This document shows positions 24,772 to 32,424 of a DNA stretch of 56,015 bases, piece by piece (the first letter of the stretch is position 1; every line of letters starts with the position of its first letter). Source of the DNA: Acidobacteriota bacterium (GTDB lineage: Bacteria > Acidobacteriota > Vicinamibacteria > Vicinamibacterales > UBA8438); the NCBI GenBank assembly GCA_011523845.1, contig WTFV01000100.1, positions 66,278 to 122,292 on the forward strand, read 5' to 3'. A program made the position numbers and the translations under genes. Below the pieces are notes generated by a model, which saw only the letters and a program-made list of their open reading frames with translations, was not told where the DNA came from and did no database searches.

Positions 24772-26385
24772 TCAGCGCGCGTCCGCCTCGATGTTCTGCG
24801 CGACTTCGATAATCTCGGCGAAGTGCACAGCGCGCACGGGTGTCCGGCCGCGGGTGATGACGGGGTCGGTCCAACGTGGAGGCGCGAGCGAGCACGCGAC
24901 GTGTGCTTCTTCGAGGGCGCGCCGTGGTTCCGTGACGTGCTCGGCCCGGATTGCCGTCTGACCGGCGACTACCCGCGGGTCGGTCCACCTCGACGCTCCC
25001 AACCCGCAGACGCCGCGCGCCCAATCGACCAGTGCGCGGATCTGAGTCAGGGTGCCCGCCTTGATTCCCTCGCCGGTCTGCACGGTCGGTATCGGGGGGC
25101 GGGGCGGTTCTGGCGGGTCTACTGGGCGTGCCCGGTAGTTCGCGATGGTGGCACGCGTCGCGTTGAGCATCCGAACGCCGTCCGCGGGACCGTCAACGCT
25201 GAACGACAGGAAGTTGCCTGGGACGCCGAACCGCTCGCCGTTGAAAACCTGCCGCGGGTTGGAGAAGTACGGAAGTCGCACGCACATGTAGCCCGCACGG
25301 TAACACCGCGTTCCGTAGGCCATGACGGTATACCATCGCCGCGGCCCCCTCCCGGGAGCCAGCCCGAGCCCGTTGACGAACCCGAAGCTGTAGTTGGTGT
25401 TCTGAAGGGCCAAGGCCAGGGAGCCGCGGTCGAGAGCGACTTGGTACCGGTCGTGTGACATCCCGAAGTTGTGGCCGATCTCGTGCGCGAACGTGTTGTT
25501 CCCTCCGCAGTCGATTCGCGTCACGCTGAACCCGTTCCGCTCGTGCAGCGGGCGGAACCACGCAAGGCCACACCAGTTGTCGTCCACCGGCCCGACGAGC
25601 ATCGCCACCAAGTCGATGTGGTGTTCGTCCCGCAGTTCCCGTATCCACGGGTCGTTCGTGATTCGGCGCAGGTCGTTGGCCATGTCGAACGACTCCCGGT
25701 AGCTGGAGCTCATCCGAATCCAGCCGGCCAGGTTCAGGCGCGTGTGCACGGGCCCAGTCTGCAACGCCAGGTTGGTGATTCGGAGCCATGCAATGGCGCG
25801 GGCTTTGAGCGCATCCTCGCTGCCGGCCGTCGCCGTCGCGAGCGCTGTGTAGGCGATGGCGATATCGACGCGGTTCCCGTCTTCGCGGCGCGTCTCGGGA
25901 TCCGGATCCGCTGCCGGTTCCGGGTCGAGTAGCCCGTCAGGCGGCAGCAGGTCAGGGTCAACCTCGCTGATGACCGTGCGGTCAGCCGTGCCGATGAACT
26001 CGAACGACCCGTCGAGGGAGATGACCGTCCCGGAGATGGCGGCGCCGTGCAGCCCGATCGACACGACGCTGAGCGGGTCGCCGTCCAGCCGACCCGTCAT
26101 GCCGTAGCCGGTGTGCGTGTCGCCAGCCTCCGTAATCTCGGCCACGAGGAGCACGTCATCGAACAGGTTGAGCGTCAGACGCCCGGCGCCGGCTTCGCGC
26201 ATCGCCTCGAGTTGCTCGAAGGCAACGGCGACGCTTCGGGAGCGGAGCACTGCCCCTGGCAGCGCGCCCGCTGGCGCATCCGCCGCAACCGACAAGGCTC
26301 GGAACAACGGCGACTCCTCCTGTGCAGCAACAACAAGGCTCGACGGCAGGACCGCGAGAACGACGGCGGCGGCGATGCGTGTCAT
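24772..26385 (-). CDS. Secreted metzincin zinc protease with C-terminal WTDP modules
   Basis: 537 residues. The signal peptide is AAAVVLAVLPSSLVVAAQ. A propeptide-like region follows, then a reprolysin-type catalytic domain: IDIAIAYTALATATAG-type opening (VDIAIAYTALATATAG), and the zinc signature HEIGHNFGMSHDR (HExxHxxGxxHD). A likely Met-turn is YTVMAYGTRCYR. After a Pro-rich linker the C-terminus has two modules SRWTDPRVVAGQTAIRAEH and PRWTDPVITRGRTPVRAVHF, shared with the protein at 22240. The first Asn/Ser-rich start and Cys pairs (DDNWCGLAWF, CYRAGYMC) suggest disulphides. Substrate unknown. As transposon cargo this is striking; it may be a virulence-, competition- or nutrient-linked protease. 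Confidence 0.86.
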   Translation of the reverse strand: MTRIAAAVVLAVLPSSLVVAAQEESPLFRALSVAADAPAGALPGAVLRSRSVAVAFEQLEAMREAGAGRLTLNLFDDVLLVAEITEAGDTHTGYGMTGRLDGDPLSVVSIGLHGAAISGTVISLDGSFEFIGTADRTVISEVDPDLLPPDGLLDPEPAADPDPETRREDGNRVDIAIAYTALATATAGSEDALKARAIAWLRITNLALQTGPVHTRLNLAGWIRMSSSYRESFDMANDLRRITNDPWIRELRDEHHIDLVAMLVGPVDDNWCGLAWFRPLHERNGFSVTRIDCGGNNTFAHEIGHNFGMSHDRYQVALDRGSLALALQNTNYSFGFVNGLGLAPGRGPRRWYTVMAYGTRCYRAGYMCVRLPYFSNPRQVFNGERFGVPGNFLSFSVDGPADGVRMLNATRATIANYRARPVDPPEPPRPPIPTVQTGEGIKAGTLTQIRALVDWARGVCGLGASRWTDPRVVAGQTAIRAEHVTEPRRALEEAHVACSLAPPRWTDPVITRGRTPVRAVHFAEIIEVAQNIEADAR

Positions 26386-26409
26386 GGTTTCCCCTCGTGG
26401 CAGATCGCG

Positions 26410-26530
26410 CCCGGTGACCGGAAATGGTCACCGGGCCGAGTTGCCACACCAGACACGCGCACGGGCGCAATCTCCCGCCGGAGCGGGCGGCCCGGTGTCG
26501 CACCGGACCACGCGTGTCGTGGTGTGGCAA
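26410..26530 (-). promoter_or_regulatory. Structured leader shared with the WTDP gene (copy 2)
   Basis: CCCGGTGACC (26410-26419) and GGTCACCGGG (26426-26435) are perfect 10-bp arms around GGAAAT. TTGCCACACCAGACACGCG (26441-26459) pairs with CGCGTGTCGTGGTGTGGCAA (26511-26530) with one extra base. It lies just upstream of the metzincin start and repeats the leader at 22793-22933. Role inferred only from position. Confidence 0.6.
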
Positions 26531-26597
26531 TGACAAGGGTAAGACCGAACAGTGCCCACGCGCAACCGGAAAGTGCCCGCGGGGGATTGCGGGGTGC

Positions 26598-26909
26598 TCA
26601 GTCGAGGCGGCCGGGCAGGACGAGGCGCACGCGGGGGGGAGAGTCCGTCCACCGCTCGTTGTCGGCTGGCTTCTTCCCTCTGATCGTTCCGCGCCGAGCG
26701 TCCATCAAGACCATGAGCAGGCGATAGGTGTTGCTCCTGGCATGCGGTTCCCACCACACGCGCTCGCAGACTGGGCATTTCTGGCCGTCAGGCAGGCCGT
26801 TGTGGTCCAGATCGACTCGGATGGTGCCGGTGCAGAACGGCTTGCTGCACTCGATCTCCACGGCCTGGATGTCCTCGACTCCCGCAAGTTGGCGCGTCTC
26901 CATGATCAT
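26598..26909 (-). CDS. Small Cys-rich zinc-finger-like passenger protein
   Basis: 103 residues. ECSKPFCTGTIRVDL and QKCPVCERVWWEPH give a CxxxxC...CPVC arrangement suited to a zinc ribbon. Its ATG overlaps the transposase stop (TGATG), so it is the third gene of the operon starting at 28089. Basic C-terminus (RRGTIRGKK, PRVRLVLPGRLD). It may help transposition or bind nucleic acid. I do not recognise an established family. Confidence 0.65.
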   Translation of the reverse strand: MIMETRQLAGVEDIQAVEIECSKPFCTGTIRVDLDHNGLPDGQKCPVCERVWWEPHARSNTYRLLMVLMDARRGTIRGKKPADNERWTDSPPRVRLVLPGRLD

Positions 26910-27880
26910 CAGATGGCCCTCGCTTCGTGCCCGTGCTGATGGGCGATCAGATCCTCGTAGCGGAGCCGCTCGCCCTCCGCGCCACGCACCATCTCGGCCA
27001 TCTGGTCGGCCGTGTCGAGCCCGCGGGCGTTGTGCCGGCCCTCGAACTCCTGGACGTACCGGTGCAGGTGCTCCGGCGACATCCGGTGGAAGACGCCGAT
27101 ATAGCCGCGTTTCAGCATCGACCAGAACGACTCCATGCCGTTGATGCTCACCTGCCCGCGCACGTACTCGCCGACGCCGTGGTTGACCGCCTCGTGGTGC
27201 TCCAGCGCGCCGTAGGCCGGCTCGCCGTCGCTGTAGACGATCGCGTCCGGTGCCGCGCAGTGCGTGACGAACGCCTGGAGCGTGCCGGCGTTGGTATCCG
27301 GGACGACGGCCGCCCGAACCTTGCCGGTCTCGCGGTCCCGGACGCCGGCCACGGTCACCTTGTTGCCGCGGCCATCCGGCCCGACCAGGTGCCGGTCCGC
27401 CGCGTGCATGTTCTTTGCCTTCCCGCCGACGAACGTCTCGTCGACTTCGACCGGACCGGCGAACGGGAACGGCGCGCCGTCATCCTTCCACGTCTTGCGG
27501 AGCCGGTGCGCGAGGAACCACGCGGACCGTTGCGTGATGTCCAACTCGCGATGCAGCTTCATCGACGAGATCCCCTTCAGGTTCGTGGTCATGAGGTAGA
27601 TCGCGATGGCCCACACCTGGAAACTGAGCTTCGACGACTCCATGACGGTCCCGGTGCGCACGCTGAACCGCTTGCGGCAGCCCTTCGTCCGGCAGCGGTA
27701 CGGCATGGTCTTGTGCTTCGCCCCTTCAAGCACTGGCGTCGAGCCGCAGTAGTGGCAGGCGATCCCGTTCGGCCAGCGGAGCTTGATGAACCACGCTTCG
27801 GCCGCGGCGTCGTCAGGGAACCGGCGGAACAGCTCGGGTAGGCTGATTCCGCGACGGTCGCTTCGGCCCGGCCCACTCAT
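26909..27880 (-). CDS. IS1595-family (ISXO2-like) transposase
   Basis: 323 residues. N-terminal zinc ribbon ACHYCGS...RCRTKGCRKRFSVRTGT, helical region with WFLAHRLRKTWKDDG, and an ISXO2-type DDE-like domain: VEVDETFVGGKAKNMH, IVYSDGEPAYGAL, NHGVGEYVRGQVSINGMESF. These match the IS1595 family, which often carries passenger genes. It overlaps the upstream small gene by ATGA and the downstream Cys-rich gene by TGATG, so three genes are translationally chained. Confidence 0.88.
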   Translation of the reverse strand: MSGPGRSDRRGISLPELFRRFPDDAAAEAWFIKLRWPNGIACHYCGSTPVLEGAKHKTMPYRCRTKGCRKRFSVRTGTVMESSKLSFQVWAIAIYLMTTNLKGISSMKLHRELDITQRSAWFLAHRLRKTWKDDGAPFPFAGPVEVDETFVGGKAKNMHAADRHLVGPDGRGNKVTVAGVRDRETGKVRAAVVPDTNAGTLQAFVTHCAAPDAIVYSDGEPAYGALEHHEAVNHGVGEYVRGQVSINGMESFWSMLKRGYIGVFHRMSPEHLHRYVQEFEGRHNARGLDTADQMAEMVRGAEGERLRYEDLIAHQHGHEARAI

Positions 27881-28089
27881 GAAGGGTCTCCGTCGCTCGG
27901 TACGTCGTCGGCGCGGCGAACCAGCACGACGGACACCACGTTGGCCTTGGGGATCGCTGCGACAACCTCGTTGCCGATCTTGAAGACGTAGGTGTCATGG
28001 GTCGGCTGGAAACCGTTGACGGTGTCAGCCTTGACGGTGTGCGGGCCGCCGCGAATACCCCGCTGATACCTGACCTCATAGGTGTTCAT
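27877..28089 (-). CDS. Small protein preceding the IS1595-like transposase
   Basis: 70 residues. MNTYEVRYQRGIRGGPHTVK then ADTVNGFQPTHDTYVFKIG and NEVVAAIPKANVVSVVLVRR: a compact beta-rich fold. I recognise it as a type often seen next to such transposases but know no function. Its stop overlaps the transposase ATG. ATG 28089 has no visible Shine-Dalgarno; instead a perfect hairpin ends 1 bp upstream, which may hide or control its start. Confidence 0.6.
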   Translation of the reverse strand: MNTYEVRYQRGIRGGPHTVKADTVNGFQPTHDTYVFKIGNEVVAAIPKANVVSVVLVRRADDVPSDGDPS

Positions 28090-28112
28090 ATGGGCACTAT
28101 TGTAGTGCCCAT
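28090..28112 (-). promoter_or_regulatory. Perfect palindrome at the start of the IS1595 operon
   Basis: ATGGGCACTA (28090-28099) and TAGTGCCCAT (28103-28112) are perfect 10-bp arms with a 3-nt spacer, ending 1 nt before the ATG at 28089. A third half-site, ATGGGCACTTT, occurs about 45 bp away near 28135 and a related AGTGCCCA at 26551. The half-site also matches the possible end repeat of the element, so it could be a transposase-binding or regulator site. Confidence 0.5.
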
Positions 28113-28353
28113 GAGCGGGGCGAATCAAGGGCGAATGGGCACTTTCAGATATAATTCCCCCGTCGACCGGAGAGATCCCGCGTATTCCACCCAGGACGGG
28201 CGTCTTGTATTCCGCGGGCAACCCGACGAGACGAACCTTCCGAACCGCCGATCGACGGGTCCACCGAACGGGACCGATGTTTGGCAGCCCGGAGCTTACC
28301 AGAAAAGCTCAGGATTTATGCTATAAAAAAGCAGATACAGGGGAGGGGGCAGG

Positions 28354-28596
28354 ATGCCGAGGGGACCCAAGGGCGAGTGGAGGCCGGCCGATCCGGTCGC
28401 GCGAGCCGTGCACATCGGCAAGTTGGCGACCGGGCAGATCGAGGAGACCTTTGAGCCGCCGCGCCGACCGGACCCGGCGGGCGACAGCCGGCGGGCGAGC
28501 CAGGGCGGAAAGGCGCGCGCGGAGAAGCTCACGCCCGAGCGCCGCCGCGAGATCGCCAAGAGCGGAGCTGCGGCGCGCGCGGCTGGAGGAAGATGA
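28354..28596 (+). CDS. Small basic GG-ARA protein (outer element passenger)
   Basis: 80 residues, preceded by a GGGGAGGGGG purine run. Begins PRGPKGEWRPADPVARAVHI, then GKLATGQIEETFE, and ends with QGGKARAEKLTPERRREIAK. The last block matches the GG(K/P)ARA-KL(S/T)PE-RR-IAK motif of the inner-element gene at 21573. It overlaps the next gene (ATGA). A small basic partner of transposition or nucleic-acid binding is plausible; no function is established here. Confidence 0.72.
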   Translation: MPRGPKGEWRPADPVARAVHIGKLATGQIEETFEPPRRPDPAGDSRRASQGGKARAEKLTPERRREIAKSGAAARAAGGR

Positions 28597-28781
28597 TGGC
28601 AACGCCGACGCTGGAGAATCACGAGAGGCGAATCAGCGAGCTGGAGGAACGGACGAACGGCATCATGCAGGTGCTGGAGTCACACGGAGACGCGCTCCTC
28701 GCGATCGCCGCAGACATCAAGACCCTCCGACACGAGGTGTCCGCCAAACTGGACCGAATAATATCGCATCTTGATTGCTAG
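28593..28781 (+). CDS. Small coiled-coil passenger protein (outer element)
   Basis: 62 residues. LENHERRISELEERTNGIMQ followed by VLESHGDALLAIAADIKTL gives a short coiled coil with a central LESHGDALLA segment, matching LLKAQGEALVA of the inner-element protein at 21331. Translationally coupled to the GG-ARA gene by ATGA, and 28 bp upstream of the transposase. In the inner element the pair occurs in the opposite order. Confidence 0.68.
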   Translation: MMATPTLENHERRISELEERTNGIMQVLESHGDALLAIAADIKTLRHEVSAKLDRIISHLDC

Positions 28782-28809
28782 TTTCACTTGCTGCCTGTAT
28801 CATGTTGAC

Positions 28810-29685
28810 ATGAACAGGTTGAGCACGCCGCAGCGCGCGACGATCCTCAAGATGCTCGTCGAGGGGTCGTCGCTCCGGTCCATCAGCCGGGTCACCGGCG
28901 CCTCCATCAACACGGTCACCAAGCTCCTCGTGGACGCCGGCCGCGCGTGCATCACCTACCACGACGAGCACGTGCGCGGCGTTCGGGCGAAGCGCGTCCA
29001 GGTGGACGAGATATGGGAGTTCGTCTACGCGAAGGCGCGGAACGTCGAGACGGCGAAGAAGCCGCCGGCCGATGCTGGAGACGCCTGGACGTGGACGGCG
29101 ATCGACGCGGACTCGAAGCTCGTGATCTCGTGGCTGGTGGGCGGGCGCGACGGCCTCGCCGGGCTGGAGTTCATGACGGATCTGGCCGACCGGCTGGCGG
29201 GCCGCGTGCAGCTCACGTCGGACGGCCTTGCCGTCTACGAAGGCGCCGTCGAGGAAGCGTTCGGCGCCGACGTGGACTACGCGCAGTTGATCAAGGTCTT
29301 CGGCGACGTGCCCCGCGAAACGACCACCCGCTACAGCCCCGGCGATTGCAGGGGCTCGTTCACGCGCACCGTCCAGGGCGCGCCGGACCCCGTCCACATC
29401 GCCACGTCGTACGTGGAGCGGCACAACCTGACGATGCGGATGTCGATGCGGCGGTTCACCCGGCTCACGAACGCGTTCTCGAAGAAGCTCCAGAACATGG
29501 TCTACTCGCTGGCGCTCTACTTCGTCTGGTACAACTGGTGCCGGCGGCACACGACGACGCGGATGACGCCGGCGCAGGCCGCGGGGCTGACGGACACGTG
29601 GCACGACGCGGAGTGGATCGTCGGTCTGGTGGACGCGGCGGCCCCGACTCCGCGGAAGCCGGGGCCGAAGACTAAATCAAACTGA
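28810..29685 (+). CDS. IS1-family-like DDE transposase (outer element)
   Basis: 291 residues from ATG 28810, chosen to match the MN(K/R)LS start of the inner transposase. HTH region LVEGSSLRSISRVTGASINT. Catalytic segments VDEIWEFVYAKARNV, LTSDGLAVYEGA, and YVERHNLTMRMSMRRFTR. WTWTAIDADSKLVISW and FVWYNWCRRHTTTRMTPAQA complete the fold. The last codons KSN and the TGA stop are part of the right terminal repeat. Full-length homology with 23305-24153 shows both elements belong to one family. Confidence 0.88.
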   Translation: MNRLSTPQRATILKMLVEGSSLRSISRVTGASINTVTKLLVDAGRACITYHDEHVRGVRAKRVQVDEIWEFVYAKARNVETAKKPPADAGDAWTWTAIDADSKLVISWLVGGRDGLAGLEFMTDLADRLAGRVQLTSDGLAVYEGAVEEAFGADVDYAQLIKVFGDVPRETTTRYSPGDCRGSFTRTVQGAPDPVHIATSYVERHNLTMRMSMRRFTRLTNAFSKKLQNMVYSLALYFVWYNWCRRHTTTRMTPAQAAGLTDTWHDAEWIVGLVDAAAPTPRKPGPKTKSN

Positions 29686-29694
29686 GACACTACC

Positions 29695-29702
29695 GAACTC
29701 CG
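29695..29702. repeat. Right target-site duplication GAACTCCG
   Basis: Exact copy of 20840-20847, immediately outside the right inverted repeat. Confidence 0.85.
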
Positions 29703-29779
29703 GCTTGCATTGCCGGATTCTTCCCGCAATAGTAAGCGAAACCGCTGTGTGTTTCGTCAGGGCACTGTCAGGGCACTAC

Positions 29780-32233
29780 ATGAGAGCCGTGTTTCTCGTT
29801 GCGGGCTGTGTGGCGGCCTTCGTGGGCACCGCCTGGGCGCAGGCGACGGCCCCGGTTCCGGTTCCACCGGCCGCCGCCGGCGGCATGGCGCGCGCGGACG
29901 TGCGCGGTCTCCTCGACCGGTACTGCGTGACGTGCCACAACCAGCGGTCGGCGGTGGGACGCGACACCGGCGTGACGTGGGACACCGTCGATCTGGCCCG
30001 CGTCGCGGATCACGCCGAGGTCATCGAAAGAGGCGTACGGCGGTTGCGGGCGGGACTGATGCCGCCGGCCGGGTCGCCGCGGCCGGACCCCGCAGTCTAC
30101 GTCGCGCTGACCGGGTGGCTCGAGGCCGAACTCGACCGCCACGCGGTCCGCCGCTTCCCGCCGCCGGGGCTGCACCGCCTGAACCGTACCGAGTACGCCA
30201 ACGTCGTGCGCGATCTGCTGGCCGTCGAGGTGGACGCCGCGCGGTTCTTCCCCGCCGACGATTCGAGCCGGGGATTCGACAACCAGGCCGGGACGCTGAG
30301 CCTGTCGCCGGCGCTCCTGGAGGCCTACCTGTCGGCGGCGGCCCGCATCGCCCGGGTGGCCGTCGGCAATGCGGTCACCCCGTCGCAGACGCTGTATCGC
30401 GTCGCGGAGGACGCGACGCAGAACTACCACGTCGAGGGGCTGCCGTTCGGAACCCGCGGCGGGCTCGTCGTACGGCACCTGTTTCCCGCCGACGGCGAGT
30501 ACGTCTTCCGGGTGGTGCCCGTGAACATGGGCAACATGGGCAACACCCGCCCCTTCGGGGAGGTGCGCGGCGAGCAGCTCGAGGTGCTGCTCGACGGCGA
30601 GCGGGTGGCGCTGGTCGACTGGGACGAGGCGCTCGGGGTGGGGAGCCGCGGCCGCGGGGCGCGCGAGCTGGCGATCGATCTCCGCCTTCCGGTCGAGGCC
30701 GGCCCGCGCACGGTCGGCGCGACGTTCCTCGCCACCAACCTGGCGCCCAGCCTCGATCTGAACGACGCGTTCCTGCGCAGCACCATCGAGACCGGCGGGC
30801 TGCCCGGCTTCACGTTCCATCCGCACGTCGGCAGCCTCCGCATCGACGGCCCGTATCGCGCCGCCGGCGCCGGCGACACGCCGAGCCGCCGCCGCATCTT
30901 CGTCTGCCGTCCGGCCGATGGCGCAGCCGAAGAGCCCTGCGCCACCGGGATCCTGTCGCGGCTTCTGCGCCGCGCCTACCGGGGGGCCGTCGCGGGCGCG
31001 GACCTCGACACGGCGATGGGCTTCTATCGGCTCGGACGCGAGGGCGGAGACTTCGAGGCGGGCATCGAGATGGGGATCCAGCGGATCCTCACCGACCCGC
31101 GCTTCATCTACCGGGTCGAGGTCGAGCCGCCCGGCCTGGCCCCGGGCGACGTCTATCCCGTCAGTGGCCTGGAGTTCGCCTCGCGGCTCTCGTTCTTCCT
31201 GTGGAGCAGCGCCCCCGACAACGAGCTGCTCGATCTCGCCGAGCAGGACCGGCTGCACGAGCCCGGCGTGCTGGAAGAGCAGGTCCGGCGGATGCTGGCC
31301 GACCCGCGGTCGGCCGCCCTGGCCGCCAACTTCGCGGGTCAGTGGCTGACCCTGCGGGGACTCGAAAGCCAGGTCCCCGTCGTCGAGCGGTTTCCCGACT
31401 TCGACGACAACCTGCGGCAGGCGTTCCGCCGGGAGGCGGAGCTGTTCTTCGCGAGCATCGTCGCCGAGGATCGCAGCGTGCTCGACCTGCTGACGGCCGA
31501 CTACACGTTCGTCAACGAGCGGCTGGCCCGGCACTACGGCATCCCGGGCGTCCACGGCAGCCGGTTCCGGCGGGTCGCGCTCGGCGCCGGACACGAGGCG
31601 CGGCGCGGACTGCTGGGCAAGGGCGGAATCCTGACCGTGTCCTCGCAGCCGGGCCGCACGTCTCCGGTCCAGCGCGGCAAGTGGGTGCTGCAGAACCTGC
31701 TGGGCGTCCTGCCGCCCGACCCGCCGCCCGACGTGCCCGATCTGCCGCCGCCGTCGAGCGATCCGGCCGGCAACGCCCGCGAGCCCTCGATGCGCGAGAA
31801 GATGGAGCAGCACCGCGGGAACCCGGCCTGCGCGGCGTGCCACCGGCTGATGGACCCCATCGGGTTCGCGCTGGAGAACTTCGACGCCATCGGGCGCTGG
31901 CGCACCGTCGAGCAGGGTGTGCCGATCGACGCGTCGGACGTGCTGTACGACGGCCGCGCCGTGGACGGTCCGGCCGGCCTGCGGGCGTTCCTGCTGCGCT
32001 ACGCGGACCAGTTCGTGCGGACCGTGACCGAGAAGCTGCTGACCTACGCCCTCGGCCGCGGGGTCGAGCACTTCGACATGCCGGCGGTGCGGGCCATCGT
32101 GCGCGAGGCGGCGGCCGACGACTACCGCTTCACGGCGCTGGTGATGGGGGTCGTGCGCAGCGACGCCTTCCGGATGAACACGAAGATCGGCGACGACGCA
32201 CCTGTGGCTCCGGACCAGGAGCTTGCGCCGTAG
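29780..32233 (+). CDS. DUF1592/DUF1588-family exported protein, long form with PSCyt1
   Basis: 817 residues with a signal peptide (cleavage after GTAWAQ). Order of domains: PSCyt1 with haem motif CVTCH in LLDRYCVTCHNQRSA (~49), DUF1587 LHRLNRTEYANVVRDLLAV (~130), a ligand-like beta domain, DUF1595 (ILSRLLRRAYRGAVAG), DUF1592 (LSFFLWSSAPDNELLDLAEQ), DUF1588 with CAACH in NPACAACHRLMDPIGFALEN (~680), and DUF1585. This is the full-length architecture of the planctomycete-type cytochrome-like family. It is followed by DUF1552. The transposon lies 78 bp upstream. I chose ATG 29780 because the upstream in-frame ATG at 29705 precedes a non-signal-like stretch. Confidence 0.88.
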   Translation: MRAVFLVAGCVAAFVGTAWAQATAPVPVPPAAAGGMARADVRGLLDRYCVTCHNQRSAVGRDTGVTWDTVDLARVADHAEVIERGVRRLRAGLMPPAGSPRPDPAVYVALTGWLEAELDRHAVRRFPPPGLHRLNRTEYANVVRDLLAVEVDAARFFPADDSSRGFDNQAGTLSLSPALLEAYLSAAARIARVAVGNAVTPSQTLYRVAEDATQNYHVEGLPFGTRGGLVVRHLFPADGEYVFRVVPVNMGNMGNTRPFGEVRGEQLEVLLDGERVALVDWDEALGVGSRGRGARELAIDLRLPVEAGPRTVGATFLATNLAPSLDLNDAFLRSTIETGGLPGFTFHPHVGSLRIDGPYRAAGAGDTPSRRRIFVCRPADGAAEEPCATGILSRLLRRAYRGAVAGADLDTAMGFYRLGREGGDFEAGIEMGIQRILTDPRFIYRVEVEPPGLAPGDVYPVSGLEFASRLSFFLWSSAPDNELLDLAEQDRLHEPGVLEEQVRRMLADPRSAALAANFAGQWLTLRGLESQVPVVERFPDFDDNLRQAFRREAELFFASIVAEDRSVLDLLTADYTFVNERLARHYGIPGVHGSRFRRVALGAGHEARRGLLGKGGILTVSSQPGRTSPVQRGKWVLQNLLGVLPPDPPPDVPDLPPPSSDPAGNAREPSMREKMEQHRGNPACAACHRLMDPIGFALENFDAIGRWRTVEQGVPIDASDVLYDGRAVDGPAGLRAFLLRYADQFVRTVTEKLLTYALGRGVEHFDMPAVRAIVREAAADDYRFTALVMGVVRSDAFRMNTKIGDDAPVAPDQELAP

Positions 32234-32301
32234 AACGGTGCAGACTGCTGGCGAGGGTTGGTTGGGCGGCAAACGGAGCCGCAGGCGACGATTGACGGGC
32301 T

Positions 32302-32407
32302 GGGAGCTTGCGCCGCAGAACGTAGCACAGCGGACTTCTGCGGCGGAGGGTCATGGAGCGGGAGGGGATGGGCCGAAACGGCGAGCCAGCGAGGCGTTTC
32401 GGGGCGG
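32302..32407 (+). repeat. Double-hairpin repeat family A, copy 2
   Basis: Between the DUF1592 and DUF1552 genes. TTGCGCCGCAGAACG pairs with CTTCTGCGGCGGA, then a shared block AGGGTCATGGAGCGGGAGGG, then CCGAAACGGCG pairs with a later GGCGTTTCGGGG. A shorter first-stem remnant (TTGCGCCGTAGAACGG) lies at 32222-32237. Confidence 0.75.
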
Positions 32408-32424
32408 TAGAGGGAGGCTGAGGC

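Larger units (their letters stand above)
26569..28146 (-). mobile_element. IS1595-like element inside the outer transposon (boundaries approximate)
   Basis: GAAAGTGCCC at 26569-26578 is inverted at its far side as GGGCACTTTC ending near 28146, and the ISXO2-like transposase lies between. The ten-base repeat is the only shared terminal sequence I can see and the flanks (CGCAACCG, AGATATAA) show no target duplication, so the borders are tentative. Confidence 0.4.
20848..29694. mobile_element. 8.85-kb IS1-like transposon with cargo, perfect TIRs and TSD
   Basis: The left end GGTAGTGTCTCAGTTTGATT (20848-20867) is repeated perfectly in inverted orientation at 29675-29694, and GAACTCCG is duplicated outside both ends. 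The transposase gene at 28810-29685 ends inside the right repeat. The interior holds a nested related IS1-like element (21222-24560), an IS1595-like element (~26569-28146), a secreted metzincin and about ten small genes. The element splits an intergenic region between the divergent ThDP operon and the large DUF1592 gene. IS1-family elements are normally 0.7-5 kb, so this is large and nested. One transposition event is indicated by the intact ends. Confidence 0.85.

Noticed and set aside
26410..26530. Leader palindrome as an integron attC site
   Set aside because: The arms do not show the RYYYAAC/GTTRRRY box layout and no integrase gene is present.
28149..28155. TATAAT near 28150 as promoter of the outer-element operon
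   Set aside because: No suitable -35 and about 200 bp upstream of the first gene; too weak to annotate.
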